Below, one piece after another: positions 23,475 through 40,364 of a DNA stretch of 64,000 bases; positions within the stretch are counted from its first letter, which is position 1; each line of letters opens with the position of its first letter. The DNA comes from Epiperipatus broadwayi (taxonomy: Eukaryota; Onychophora; Udeonychophora; Euonychophora; Peripatidae), in contig JAQFVV010006429.1 in assembly GCA_028023455.1 (NCBI GenBank), forward strand, positions 1,011,508 through 1,075,507, written 5' to 3'. Both the position numbers and the translations under genes were made by a program. Below the pieces are notes generated by a model. That model saw only the letters and a list, made by a program, of their open reading frames with translations, was not told the origin of the DNA and searched no databases.

Positions 23475-26400
23475 TTACTTAAGACTAAGGTGTGTATTTA
23501 CATTATATTTATTTTTTATGCATTATCTAATTCCTATTTGAGAGATTTGATATGTATTATAAATATTATTATGCACGTTTATAACTCAACCTTAATGGAG
23601 CATCTGGGGTAATAAAATATATAAAATTTTTATATGTATATTTATCCAATTTATAAAAAAAGAAAAAGATAATGTAATTTCTATTATCTAGTAATGTAGA
23701 TGCTTACCAAGGGTTGTGTCAACAATTTTTGAGTGAATGTAAAGATAATTTTTATGTTATATGCGTGTGTGTGTAAAATAATATTTATATAAGAATATAT
23801 ATATATATATATATTTGTTTTATTCACTTTTTATTTTGCACTTCAAGTTAACTGAATAGTGCAACATTGCAAATAAATTTAATCAACTCCAAAACTAGGA
23901 TTCAGTGCTAACAGGACTTCTATAAAGGAGTATAAGTTCAAATCTAGGTTGATACTGATGCTGTTTTGAGTCTTTAATAATATAACCAGCCAAAATTCTA
24001 GCTACTTTAGGTATCATGGATTATATTCATATGATGAGCAGGAAATATATATCGTTTTGAAATTAGCATTTTCAGTAATAGGCTTTAAACTGTTAATGTT
24101 CCACAGTATAGTTATCATAGTTTATTATTGGGCTTGTAAGCCATTACCTTAAATCCAATTATATGTGTATCCAAATATGGATTATTCATAGTCTCCTAAC
24201 AGGAATCAGGTTACAATATATTAACTTTGGGTTTGGCACATTATCATTTCTATTTTTTTATATATCTATTAGATAACTATATTAAATAATTGTTGGTGTC
24301 TGAAATTATTTTTCTGGTGTTTATTCTTCTAGCTAGCTATTCTGTGAATTAACTAATGTGTACAAATGATTTCATCATAGAGTTAATCTTTAAGAAATTT
24401 GTACATTATACCAGCATAAATTATTTAATAGTAGAATGAATCCAGTGTGTTATATTACTTTATTCATAGTCTATAGGATTCTTGTGATCCCAAATATGTT
24501 TGTGAACTTTCAAATGGCTTTTTGTAGTATTATTTGGTTGTTGCAAAATTAAAAATTAGTTTTACATTTACCATTCTTTATTTTATTTATATATTTTGGG
24601 ATGCTCATTTATTTAATGATCACCAGTTCACTCGTGATACCTATGGTTTTGATCATCAATCTTGATGTAATGATTACATCATTTTTATGCAGAATTACAA
24701 TTGTAATTTTAGCCTTTATGTATTTGCATGCAAATAAAATATCAATTACTTTTATAATACTATGTCTCTACTTGGTAATGGCTAGATAATGATTAGCTTA
24801 GATTTTATATTATATCTCTTAAATTCAGTCACAAAGAGTAATTTTGACTCTTGAATATAGATGATTCCATATTAAAACTTAGAATTACTTATATTGGATT
24901 GTGATGCTGATTTTTTCATCACTTTTTATGCTCAATAAAAATAGAGCTGCTCCTGAAAACATGTTTATAATACATGTTTTGCCTGTGAGAACATTCATTT
25001 CAATATATATCTGTGGATGTATGTGTGTCTGTATATGCATCCTAAAATTGTTATGATTGTTAGTTTCAATTAAATTTGAATATTTTTTGCTATAACACTG
25101 ATACTAAAAACTAGGTAACAAATAAAATATGGCATAAAACTTTTAGGAGATATCTTTTTAACTTTGTATAACAGATGACTACATCTTTGTATTGTTAGTT
25201 CATATTTCTGAAGAAATGTCAAATATCTGGAAAATTATCAATTAAGTGGAATATGTTTTTTTTATAAAGTGATGTATTGTCAATGATCACTAATTTTTAA
25301 TAATTTGTTGTTAATGTGAAGGTAAACTACAGATTCAGTATTAATAGGACTTTGAGTAAACTATGATAATATTATTGAACTATAATAAATTAAATACAGT
25401 AATATCAATATATAATACAAGTAGAAAGTAATAAGAACATTAAACATAACTATAATTTATATTTGGTGTTAAGCATTGTTTCCCAAAGTAAATGTTATAT
25501 TCAAAATAAAAATAATTCTAGTCTTAAATAATGCAGTTATATATATTAATAATTTTCAATACAAAAAGCAGCATTCTATTGTATTTAATTTATTAGTAAA
25601 TCTGTAATACCTTTTTCATTATTTGTTAAAATTGCAGCATGTTATAATCACTTATTTTAAAGTGAGTTTTGACAACCAACCATCAGACTAAGATTAGCAT
25701 GTCACATTTATCTTCCAGATTATAATAGCTAATTAGCTCTTGGCAGAATAATATCTGATAGCTAACTTGCTTGTCCATAAATCAGCTACCAAAATTAAAA
25801 ACCTTAAATCTGTTTCTGATCAAAAAAAAAATTTAAGATTTTCTGAAATTCAATACTCAGGTCATCAAAGTGTAATCTCTCAATTTCTCAGTGTGATTGA
25901 TTTCAGTATATAAATGTAGATATGAAACAATAATGAAATACTATTGTAAATCTTTATAGGCAATCAGAATTTCACTTTTCTATTTTTATGTATGGAAATT
26001 ACTATGATTTAATCTAAAAGAGTCAAATATTTTGCACGCTAACATTTTATTCTATTCACTTTAGATTAATATATTTGCAATTATTACTAATTATTTATTA
26101 GATTAGATAATGTCATATTATTTTTACCCTAGATATAATTTTTAAATATAATTATAGATTAATATATTATCTTTTATGTAATTTCATAGCATTCTTAATC
26201 TAACTTCACCCATTTTTACCATGAGTGTTTGAGATGTATTTATTTATGTTTGAATTAGATACATGTATAAAAAATTTATTTCTTATTATAATAAAAAGTA
26301 AGTTCTTCAAAAAATAATTATTTAATTTTTATTTATTTATTTATTTTTAAAGTTACTTTGGCTATTTTTAAAGATTATTTAAACCTTTAATCATTAGAAA

Positions 26401-27960
26401 AGCAATGAGGGTTGAAAATTAGGGCATTGTTTAAAAAACGATAAATAAAAGATGATTTATAAATCAGATATCCAAAACTAACTACAATGTTTATTTTGAT
26501 GTTTATTAACTAACTACAATGTTTGAATTGCTTTCTGCAGTTTTTATTTTTGCTAATAAGCTTGACAATTTTTTGAAAAACTGCTACCTAATATTCATTA
26601 TAAATTATGCTATGTATAATGAAAGTCTGGCACAAAGTTTCCAATATGATCAGAAATCTTATGTTTAATATATTTAAACCTATATGCATATGCTTTCTCC
26701 TATGTGTATAAAATTTATAATTAGATTTTAAATAATGCATTGCACAGTAAAAGGTTTTTTTTTAAAAGACGAAGGCAGGTATTTTGGTAAATGTATGGAT
26801 TTTCTGTAATTCAGCTAATTAAAAAACTCTGAATTGAACATAAAAACATTTCATCTTTTTTATTTAAACTCCATTCGAATGCCCCATCATAAGCATTGCC
26901 TGGCAGATGGACCCAGCTTTTAAATATACACGTGAACACAAAATTATCAAAATTACTTTCTATGACTATAAAAATACATATCCTCTAGTTTATATTTATT
27001 TATTAATAGCTATTACTATATAATAATTTCAAGCAAACTATTAATGTTAATTTTATCTAACTACAAACTTTAAAATTTCTCTAGTAGCACTCAAGAATAA
27101 ATTATTTTGCATTGTCAAATAAATAAATGTTTTATTAAATTTTACTAATTCTGACTTGATTATCTAAAGAATTTGATAAATATTTATAATACGATGTAAA
27201 AAAAAATTCCCCATTCAGTTGTCGAATATTACATAAATAAATAAAGAAAATTTACTGAATTTGCTTCGGATAAAACAATTAAATACTTCGATAATATTGC
27301 AACAGCTAGAATAATATTTAATTATTTTTCTTCTAAAAATAAAATGTTTGCATAAATTTTAATTGTTTTAGTTTGTTGGCAAGTAAAAATTGTTCGTTTG
27401 TAAAGAAAAGCTTGTGATGCGTACGGGTATTCATATTTTTGCAATCCAAAAAGAATTAGATTTTTAAATGAGTTCTACTTTCCCAGATATAATTGGTTAT
27501 TTATTAAAAAGTATGCGTTAAATAAATAAAATAACATTACTTTTGAGTGATTTCAAAAAGTTAACAAAGTAAAGTGTTTTCTCTCCACTTTTTCTCTCGC
27601 TGTCTGATATATATATATCACAATAATAAATGATACGGCGTCACGTCCTCTACCAACATGAATAGAACAAAATTTTAAAGGTATGGTTTGATGCCACACT
27701 ATGAGGATAGTCTCTGAAATTCAAAATCTATGGATCATGACCCAATGTTGATACAATTATGCTTGAACATTTAATGAACTCTTGCGCAATAAACTGTGAT
27801 AAAATAAATATATAATTAAATGATTTTAATCCTTAAGAGTTTATAAGAAGAGTGAATACTGAAAATGACAGAGCCTGGCTGCAATCCACAGGTCTCAAGC
27901 TCTGTTACCCTACTATTGCACCAAACTACACGGTATTACCATTTTATTATTAAAGCTAAC
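22901..27960. other. AT-rich DNA, nothing recognised apart from simple repeats
   Basis: Contains the 36-bp duplication and TA/TG tract listed separately, further TA runs (for example 23799-23814) and a small duplicated string AACTAACTACAATGTTT near 26485-26525. A CpG-bearing patch at 27640-27930 shows no convincing exon or RNA. Confidence 0.55.
23371..23473. repeat. 36-bp tandem duplication feeding into (TA)n(TG)n
   Basis: TTAACCCACTTATTGTAAATG occurs at 23374 and again at 23410, each followed by a TA run; the second run passes into TG repeats up to about 23473. Looks like replication slippage initiated at the TA tract. Confidence 0.9.
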
Positions 27961-28060
27961 ATCTTTACATTAATGAATCGCATATAGTAAGTAATTGTTT
28001 ATTTCAATAAACATCAAAATAAACAATTACTTACTATATGCGATTCATTAATGTAAAGAT
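27961..28060. repeat. Perfect inverted repeat: 42-bp arms, 16-nt loop
   Basis: 27961-28002 is the exact reverse complement of 28019-28060 (core ATGAATCGCATATAGTAAGT), separated by TTCAATAAACATCAAA. With no mismatches in a region that otherwise drifts freely, it must be recent or an artefact. No terminal repeats or TSD seen around it. Confidence 0.97.

Positions 28061-31398
<3,338 letters not shown>

Positions 31399-31442
<44 letters not shown>
31399..31442. repeat. (TA)n microsatellite
   Basis: About 22 uninterrupted TA units. Confidence 0.95.
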
Positions 31443-31446
<4 letters not shown>

Positions 31447-31649
31447 CCCTAAAAATATACTATTTATCAAGTGAAATTTAAAGTATATATGTGGACTAGA
31501 GATAGTCTTTTATTTTATTATTAGTTAGTAATTATTATATTTATATAAAATTGTGTGCGTTTAAGGTGAGTATAAAAAGTTTGGGATTTATAATCAAAAA
31601 TTATAGTTTTTATTTTATTTATAGCAAACAAATGATGAAGATATGTGTA

Positions 31650-31745
31650 AAAAAATGTGACCTGGATCAACTGGTGAGTGCTGTTTCAGCATGAAATGTG
31701 CATTTTGTGGGTCATTTATCATTTTCACATCTTTGGTCATATGTT
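31650..31745 (-). repeat. R1 dispersed repeat fragment, inverted
   Basis: Minus strand reads TTTCATGCTGAAACAGCACT then CACCAGTTGATCCAGGTCAC, matching the R1 core of the element at 17.3 kb and the copies at 32.5 and 52.9 kb. Confidence 0.75.
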
Positions 31746-31789
31746 TCAAGAATTTGTGATAGAAGTTTGAAATATCTATAAATAGATAA

Positions 31790-32420
<631 letters not shown>

Positions 32421-32454
32421 TATTTAAATACAGATGCATTTTATATCCCTGGAG

Positions 32455-32620
32455 TTTAGATGTAATTATAGGGGATTTCAACCTAAACTTTCAAGCTCCA
32501 CTCAGCTATCCAATCTATCTCATATACCAATATACATGACCGCACACACATGTGGAAAAAAGAACTGATCTTCAATATACATATTTCATGCTAAACCAGC
32601 ACTCATCAAACCCCTGCTAT
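32455..32620 (+). repeat. R1 dispersed repeat fragment
   Basis: Begins GGGGATTTCAACCTAAACTTTC, like CAGGGGATTGAAACACAGACTT at 52.83 kb, and includes TATTTCATGCTAAACCAGCA. With the inverted fragment at 31650 it brackets the GATA array. Confidence 0.75.
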
Positions 32621-34204
32621 AATTATATTACATATACACACACATGAAGTTAAATGTATATATAATCAACAGAAAATTGCGCATATAAAATTAAATTATA
32701 ACATATACTATGAATGTCTTGCCAATTTGAAAAAGTGAAGTAGATATTTCTAAATGCATCAATAACGATAGAGATTGTTCAGCTTTTGGGCGGACAGATG
32801 GTTATGATAGGATTAGTCTAAGGCACAAAGATGCATTGATACAAACAAAACTTAAAAATTTACATATATAATATCAAAAACTAAAAGTTAATCGAGTTAA
32901 CAGAAAAAATATATTACATCAAATTCAGAATTAAAAAAACTAGACAAAATTTAAAAACTAAAATTTCACAATTAATTTGTTTCTCTGACAATGCTAACTT
33001 ATCAAGTACAAAAGAACACAAAAGCATCACAAATATGTATACTAAATAAATTATCTATAGTTTTTAAATACATTCCAATTATCTTTAATCTCAAAAGAAT
33101 TCTTAACTAAGTTAATAGCTTCTGCATAATAAATTTTTAAATTTAAAAATCTCTATTATTGAAAGTGTATTATATTAAATCTATTAACTTATTTAAAAGT
33201 TCTTTTGAGATTTAAGGTAATTGTAATACAATTTATAACAATACAAAATGTATTTATTATATATTTTTGTTGTGTGTGTATTTTTTGCACTTAATAAATA
33301 TTTTTCAGCAGTGAAACATATTGGTTGTGAAATTTTAGTTTTTAAATATGGATTTGTTTTTAATTCTGAATTTAGTATAATTTATATATACATTCTGATT
33401 TTTTCTACATGTTTAGTGATTAAAGTTTTGACTATAGTGATTTTTTTATTCCCGAAAAGCACACAGAGTTTCTAGTAACTATTCATCTATGATTACAAAT
33501 AACATATTCAGTGAAATTTCAAAGTATTTTTGCTGTAATGGATAATAATGTTATTGTGTGATGACTTTGCAATTTTGTCTATTCACTTTATTGTAAAAAT
33601 ATGAAACAATAGATTAGGGGACACTACTTTTTGAATCTGTATACATCCAAAAACTTGCAGTATTTTTGAACTAATATATCAACCACTATATTTTCAAATT
33701 TTTTCCAGATCAGAACCTGCAGTCTTTCAATTTTTATGATTATAAAGAGCTGTTTACATTTTAATAAGTTTAACACTTTTGTCAAATTTAAATGAACAAA
33801 TAAACTGAACATCATTAAAAGTTGTCACATCAAACTCATATATTTATTCAAAAAATGATCAAAGAATTTCTAATACTTACTTACAATATTATTATCAATA
33901 TAGAACAGGGTGTCATTTTCTGGATTTAATATGACTGTAATATCATTTATTACATCATATGTTCTCTTCCATGCATCAAGAAAAAAAGATCTGCAGTGAC
34001 TATTGTCAGCAAATAACTGCATTTTTTATAGTTTTTATATAGCAATTGTTTTGAGCTTTCTTGTCAGACATTGGGCAACTGCATTAAATTTTGACCTTAA
34101 AACTATACTTATTATAAAGCTCCACATTTGTTATTTTACTAAGAAGCAAATGCCACATGTTTGTTTTTAATCAAATGACTAATAATAAGAGTAAGCCAAT
34201 AAAC
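32621..34204. other. AT-rich DNA, nothing recognised
   Basis: Short frames only; no resemblance to known families. Confidence 0.55.
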
Positions 34205-34488
34205 ACCACATGATCACCATTTCTTATGCTTGCTCTTAACTGTTATTAAAACCGGCAAAACTCTCTATATGTATTGCCACTCAGTGCAAGCCAGAGTAAT
34301 AAATGGATGCCAAAAGGCTTGTGCATAAAATTCACATCTAGTGCCTACTCATCCATAGAAACTAGTCTGGAGATATTGGATGAGTAGGCACTAGATGGGC
34401 ATTTTATGCACAAGCCTTCTGGCATCCATTGATTACTATGGCTTGCACTGAGTGGCAATACATATTGAGAGTTTTTCTGTTTTAATAA
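34205..34488. mobile_element. Foldback relic of a Penelope-type terminal repeat
   Basis: CACCACATGATCACCATTTC at 34203 onward matches the start of the repeat at 57.81 kb. After TGCTTGCTC the 57.8-kb copy would continue into its hammerhead-like core; here instead there is an inverted copy of the downstream part. The left arm (about 34245-34355) and right arm (34377-34488) share GTGCCTACTCATCCA and its complement, TTGTGCATAAAA/TTTTATGCACAA and more, around a 21-nt spacer that keeps the GAAACTAGTC half of the ribozyme motif. The structure fits template switching during reverse transcription. A possible continuation downstream was not identifiable. Confidence 0.8.
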
Positions 34489-35401
34489 TAAAATTGTTGT
34501 TAGAAATTCAGTCACTATATTTAGTGAATTTAACAATAGATTTATTTGTATCCATATTACTCTTTCTAAGAGAATTCTATACCTCAGTAAAATGACAATC
34601 CTGAAAATGCAAATTAGGAAAATTTAGTATCTTTAATTGCTGTTGAAGTTTGAAACACAAGATATTTCTAAAGAGCAGACATCAATTTTCTTGTGAATAT
34701 GAGTAAAATAAAATCTATTTTTTAACATAATTGTCATTTTAATATGGAGCATACTCCTTTGTAATCAAACTAATAATCAGTATGTATAAGTTCTTGCAAT
34801 AATCATTCCTAACTACAATGTAATCTATTAAATGTTATTACTTTAACTGTGGATGCATACATATATCATTATAGTGTTTTTTTCTTTCAAAATAAAGTGT
34901 TTATAATAATCAATCTATTAGCTGTACAAAAATTCAATATCAGTATCATACACTTTAATTTTACAACACCCATATATTTTCCGTCAAATTTTGAGTAATT
35001 AAAATCTTCAAGAATCAAAATTTGAACTTTTACTGGTATTACTGTAATAAGACTATCCAGCAATAATTTTTTTCTGGATTACATAAATCAAATATTACAG
35101 CACATGAACTAATAAAATAATTACACATAATATTGTGGATTCCACACTTTAACGTATTAACTTTTTATTGATCCACTGAAAAATTCCACAAATAGAAGAT
35201 ATTAATTAGACTGTCCAGCAAATTCATCGCTACATTTCCTCCTTTCACTGCCTAATCTTCCCTTCAAGAAAATGCAGACATCTGTACTATTAAACTTTGT
35301 TTCTGTGGAATGTAAATTTCACATAACTATTAAATTATTGATAGATTCTTAGCCAGCAATATTTTCCACTGATCTAGTCTTAAAAAGTTTGTATTAAGAA
35401 A
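34489..35401. other. AT-rich DNA, nothing recognised
   Basis: May include decayed Penelope sequence following the foldback, but I find no motif. Confidence 0.45.
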
Positions 35402-35451
35402 ATTCCATGCTATGCTTATATATATATATATATATATATAAGCATAGCATG

Positions 35452-35493
<42 letters not shown>
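35402..35493. repeat. 54-bp perfect palindrome followed by TA tract
   Basis: 35402-35455 is its own reverse complement: ATTCCATGCTATGC, a TA core, GCATAGCATGGAAT. It runs on into about 19 further TA units (to 35493). The unique flanks being mirrored means more than a TA run: one flank was copied in inverted orientation. Confidence 0.95.
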
Positions 35494-35499
<6 letters not shown>

Positions 35500-35579
35500 T
35501 TATCTGATATAATTAAGAAATTCAGCATAACCCTCTGTGTAATAAATACATTAGTGTGTATTTAAAAATAGCCAATGCC

Positions 35580-36784
<1,205 letters not shown>

Positions 36785-37071
36785 CACAACCTTGCAATTT
36801 GACAGAGATAAATAATTATATACAAAAAAAAAAAGAAAAATCACTGGCAAAATTAATTCATTCATTTTTAGGTGAGATCAACTTATCAAATTTCGTTGCA
36901 AACATAAAGATACAAGACAGTTTTCATCAATGGTGCCAACTAGTGACAATCTTTGCACATCAGGTCATATTAAAAACATAAATTATAAGTATTTTCTCAA
37001 AACTTTTCCCATTTTGAGTGGTGAAGGCCAGAAGGTAAGCCTTTTTTTGTATTCTTAGTATAAATATACAA

Positions 37072-39277
37072 AATGATCAAAGGTATTGATCTCTTTGACC
37101 AGGTAACACAGCGGTCAAGCCCAATCATGAGATCGCAAAGTGACTCTAACGTATGGAAAGCTCTAAGTAAGCTTTACACAGGCCCTCAAACACAAGGAGT
37201 GGAAAGCATTCACACCAATATCAAACCTAGTTTAATTGATCAGGAAGGTCCAAACAATAATAAACATTCAGTTAAAGTCTCTCAAAAGCAAAAAACTCAG
37301 ATATAGACCATAAACAAATACATACAATACCCACAAATTCCAATCAAAAGGTCGATATGATCGAGTCGACACTATTTCACAAAAAATCGGAGGAAAACAC
37401 TGATTCACAAACTAAAACATTTAAGTCCTCCCATGAAATCAAATCAAAAAATGATCAAAATCAAAGTGAAATATCTAAAATAAAATTACCTCAAACAAAA
37501 AATCAAATGCTTACTTACGAAACTGAAAATCCAAAAAATATTAAAAATGCAGGTGGCGTTTTTCTGGAAGCAGCCACGTTTCACCATAAAGAAACTTTAA
37601 ATGAAAAAAAAGCGATAAAGAATTATTATTTGAGTTCCACAGTGAAGAAACAAATGGAAAAACAAGGTCCAAACTTCATACTGACAAAGGTCTTCCTCGA
37701 ATCAAAGATTGAACAAAAACTATGAATCCAATCACAATACAGAAAACCGCGAGTTTACACACAGTGGTCTAATAAACCCAACACAAATGCAAAATCCACA
37801 AAACGAGCAAAATACATTCAGCATGGACTTTTCATGCCTTATGCCAAGTTTAAAAACAAACAATACACAATCTGGCAGCAACTCATTGTGGCCAAGTACA
37901 AGCCACAAAAAATCTCTCCAACCAAACAAATTATCAAACTTATGCTACTGCACTCTGCAAGAATAGAGTCAAAACAAAAAATGTAAAAACAGTTGAACAG
38001 ACATCTCAAGTCAAATCAATTGATTTTGTAGATGAAGAAAACTACACATATACCAATGAAGAACTGATATCTCAGGTCATTCAAACATGCTTAAATAACT
38101 ACGAAACAATTAGCAATGAATTTTTCTAAATTACCATAGTGAACACACCTTAATGCTTACTAGCACCAATGACAACTGTGATCTGTTTACTTTCCCTACA
38201 GATGATCTCTTTGAGCTTCTTAAAAATCACCAATTAGGAGAGCAATAAAAAGGATTTACCATCATCCAAACAGAAGGTACTTCATAATAGAATTTAACAA
38301 TATATTACAAAAAGAGATATTCAAATGAAATCAAATCTTCCTAAAGAATAGATACCTTATTAAAATAGAAATAAATAGACTCAAAATTATCCATGGCCTA
38401 GCATGCAATTGCTACTTAAATTTCAATGAATTAGATCTGCAAAGACTCCTTGCCAAGTATGGTACCATCACAGCCTTCAAGTATCTCAATGAAAAAAGGG
38501 CAGACCTTGAATTATCATCAAATATAAAGCCTTCACTCTCAAACTTAATAAAGATTACTTTCCGCTGGATATACCGTTAAAACTTGAGGAAAAAAATGAC
38601 CTATCTACATCTTAATCAGAGGAGTACAGCCACAATGTTTCTCCTGTGGAGATTGTAACCACCTTATGAAAACATGTCCGAAATGGATGTGTGAAGTTTG
38701 CAACACAAGGAAAACTAGAAACCACAAATGCAATCAAAGCTCCCAAAACTTACCACACTCTTTATATTCATCAGTACACGAAGTTCTAGAGGAGGAGAAA
38801 GATCTGTCTATTGAAGTTGAGATGAGCACCTCACAAACACCAGAACAAGATATTACTGCTGAATCCACAGAAGCTTCCAAGGAGGTGTGTAACACCCTTC
38901 AACAAACTTCATCACTCATGCTAAATCAACTTTCCAAAACCACTGTTGGAATATCGGGGATGGAAACACAGCAATCGCAACACATAATAAATAAACAACA
39001 GGAGTCTAAACAAACACATTCCATGCATACAACACAAGTAGAATTTCAAATTCCAAATAATAAAAGAAAAACTCAAGACTCTTCTGGATCACAGTCAGAT
39101 GAATTAAATAATTTAACCACTGAATCAGATTATGAATCAAATTACTCTCAACATACCACAAACAAAACATCCATTCAGAGAAGGAAAAAAGTGAAAAGAT
39201 TCAAACCAACTAAAACTCAAATAAACCCAGAACAAAACACACCGGAGGCTACATTATTCACAAAATGCCAATTTTAA
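37072..39277 (+). pseudogene. LINE-B ORF1 (zinc-knuckle RNA-binding protein), broken
   Basis: ORF1 proteins of this LINE group bind the element RNA. The frame starts MIKGIDLFDQVTQ at about 37072 and continues through at least three frame shifts (pieces at 37073-37306, 37357-37725, 37709-37966). Near 38611-38680 it reads IRGVQPQCFSCGDCNHLMKTC, a textbook C-x2-C-x4-H-x4-C knuckle, then WMCEVCNTRKTRNHKC, a second Cys/His cluster. The first stop-free piece with the knuckle opens just upstream of the ATG at 38666. The tail (to 39277) is Gln/Ser/Thr/Asn-rich and ends in a basic RRKKVKRFKPTK segment, as in LINE-A. Confidence 0.75.
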
Positions 39278-39422
39278 AAAACCACTACCTCAAATCAAAG
39301 CAAGACAACCAGTGCACCAGACCAAACACAGTCAAATACAAAGTCGCTGGCCTTTGATAGCTTTCCTCAAGAAACTCAAGATCTGAATGGACAACCTATC
39401 CTAAAGGATAAGCTTCTTACGG

Positions 39423-40130
39423 ATGAATAACCTCAACTCATATCACATCATTTATCACTCAAATATGCAACTAAAAATAGGGGGAATTAATGTAAGAGGG
39501 CTCAACTCCCTTGAGCATGTACATGCAATAAGAAGATGGCTCAGAAAAACAAATCTCCACATAGTATGTCTATCTGAGACAAAATTACTCTTACAATCAG
39601 ATTACCGAATTCAACAAATCATGCAACAATATGGCCTGTTTCAATATCTGCCCTCAACTATGGCCTCATCTGGAGTTGCTATATTAATCAACAAAAATTT
39701 GTCTTATCAAAAACTTAGAATTCTGTATCTCAGCAAAGAGCTACTAATAATCAATATACACATTGCCAATAACACAATTAACATCATCTATCTTTACCTC
39801 AGGAAAGATAATGACTTAATATACTCAGTAATAACCAAAATCAATTCTATACTTTCATCTGATGCCTCACCAATCATTTGCTTTGGTGATTTTAATATGT
39901 TGTATCACCAATTTACAATGAAACACCTTCATCTCTCTAGCAGAGTCTTGCTTTGTGGGGAGGGTTGCTTACACCTGACTCTTTCTCCTTCTATACAAAA
40001 CATAAAAATCCCTGATAGATCTGCTCTACTACTCATCTGAACTCCACTTTAATCTAAATGCAAAACTTCAACTAGTATCTTTCTCTGACCACCTGGCCAT
40101 GTTAATCTCACTACATTTAGACTCTTCTAC
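39423..40130 (+). pseudogene. LINE-B ORF2 N-terminal endonuclease domain
   Basis: 205 open codons (39423-40040) cover nearly the whole apurinic-type endonuclease that nicks the target site. Visible motifs: KIGGINVRGLNS (metal-binding Asn), CLSETKL (catalytic Glu), SGVAILINKNL, IICFGDFNMLY (catalytic Asp/Asn). A frameshift before about 40040 moves the C-terminal FSDHLAML, the SDH catalytic box (40084-40092), to another frame. An internal ATG at 39465 directly before KIGGIN is the more likely protein start. Confidence 0.85.
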
Positions 40131-40364
40131 CATAACACAATAAAATCATAATATCACCATAAGACTCTTAAATAAAGTAGCAACTCCAGAATGGAATTTC
40201 TCTGAGGCTTACATCTTTTTCAATAAAATCAAAATTCTCACACATCCACCTCTTCAAGCATGATCAACATTTGTAGGAATATTGAGCTCACTCATTGACC
40301 ACCATACTAAGAAGACTAAAGGGCCTAATCAGCTATTAAATGAATTGGACACCTCAATCACAGG

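Noticed and set aside
27840-27945. Patch ending TTGCACCA that looked tRNA-like
   Set aside because: Arms do not pair into a cloverleaf and there are no internal promoter boxes.
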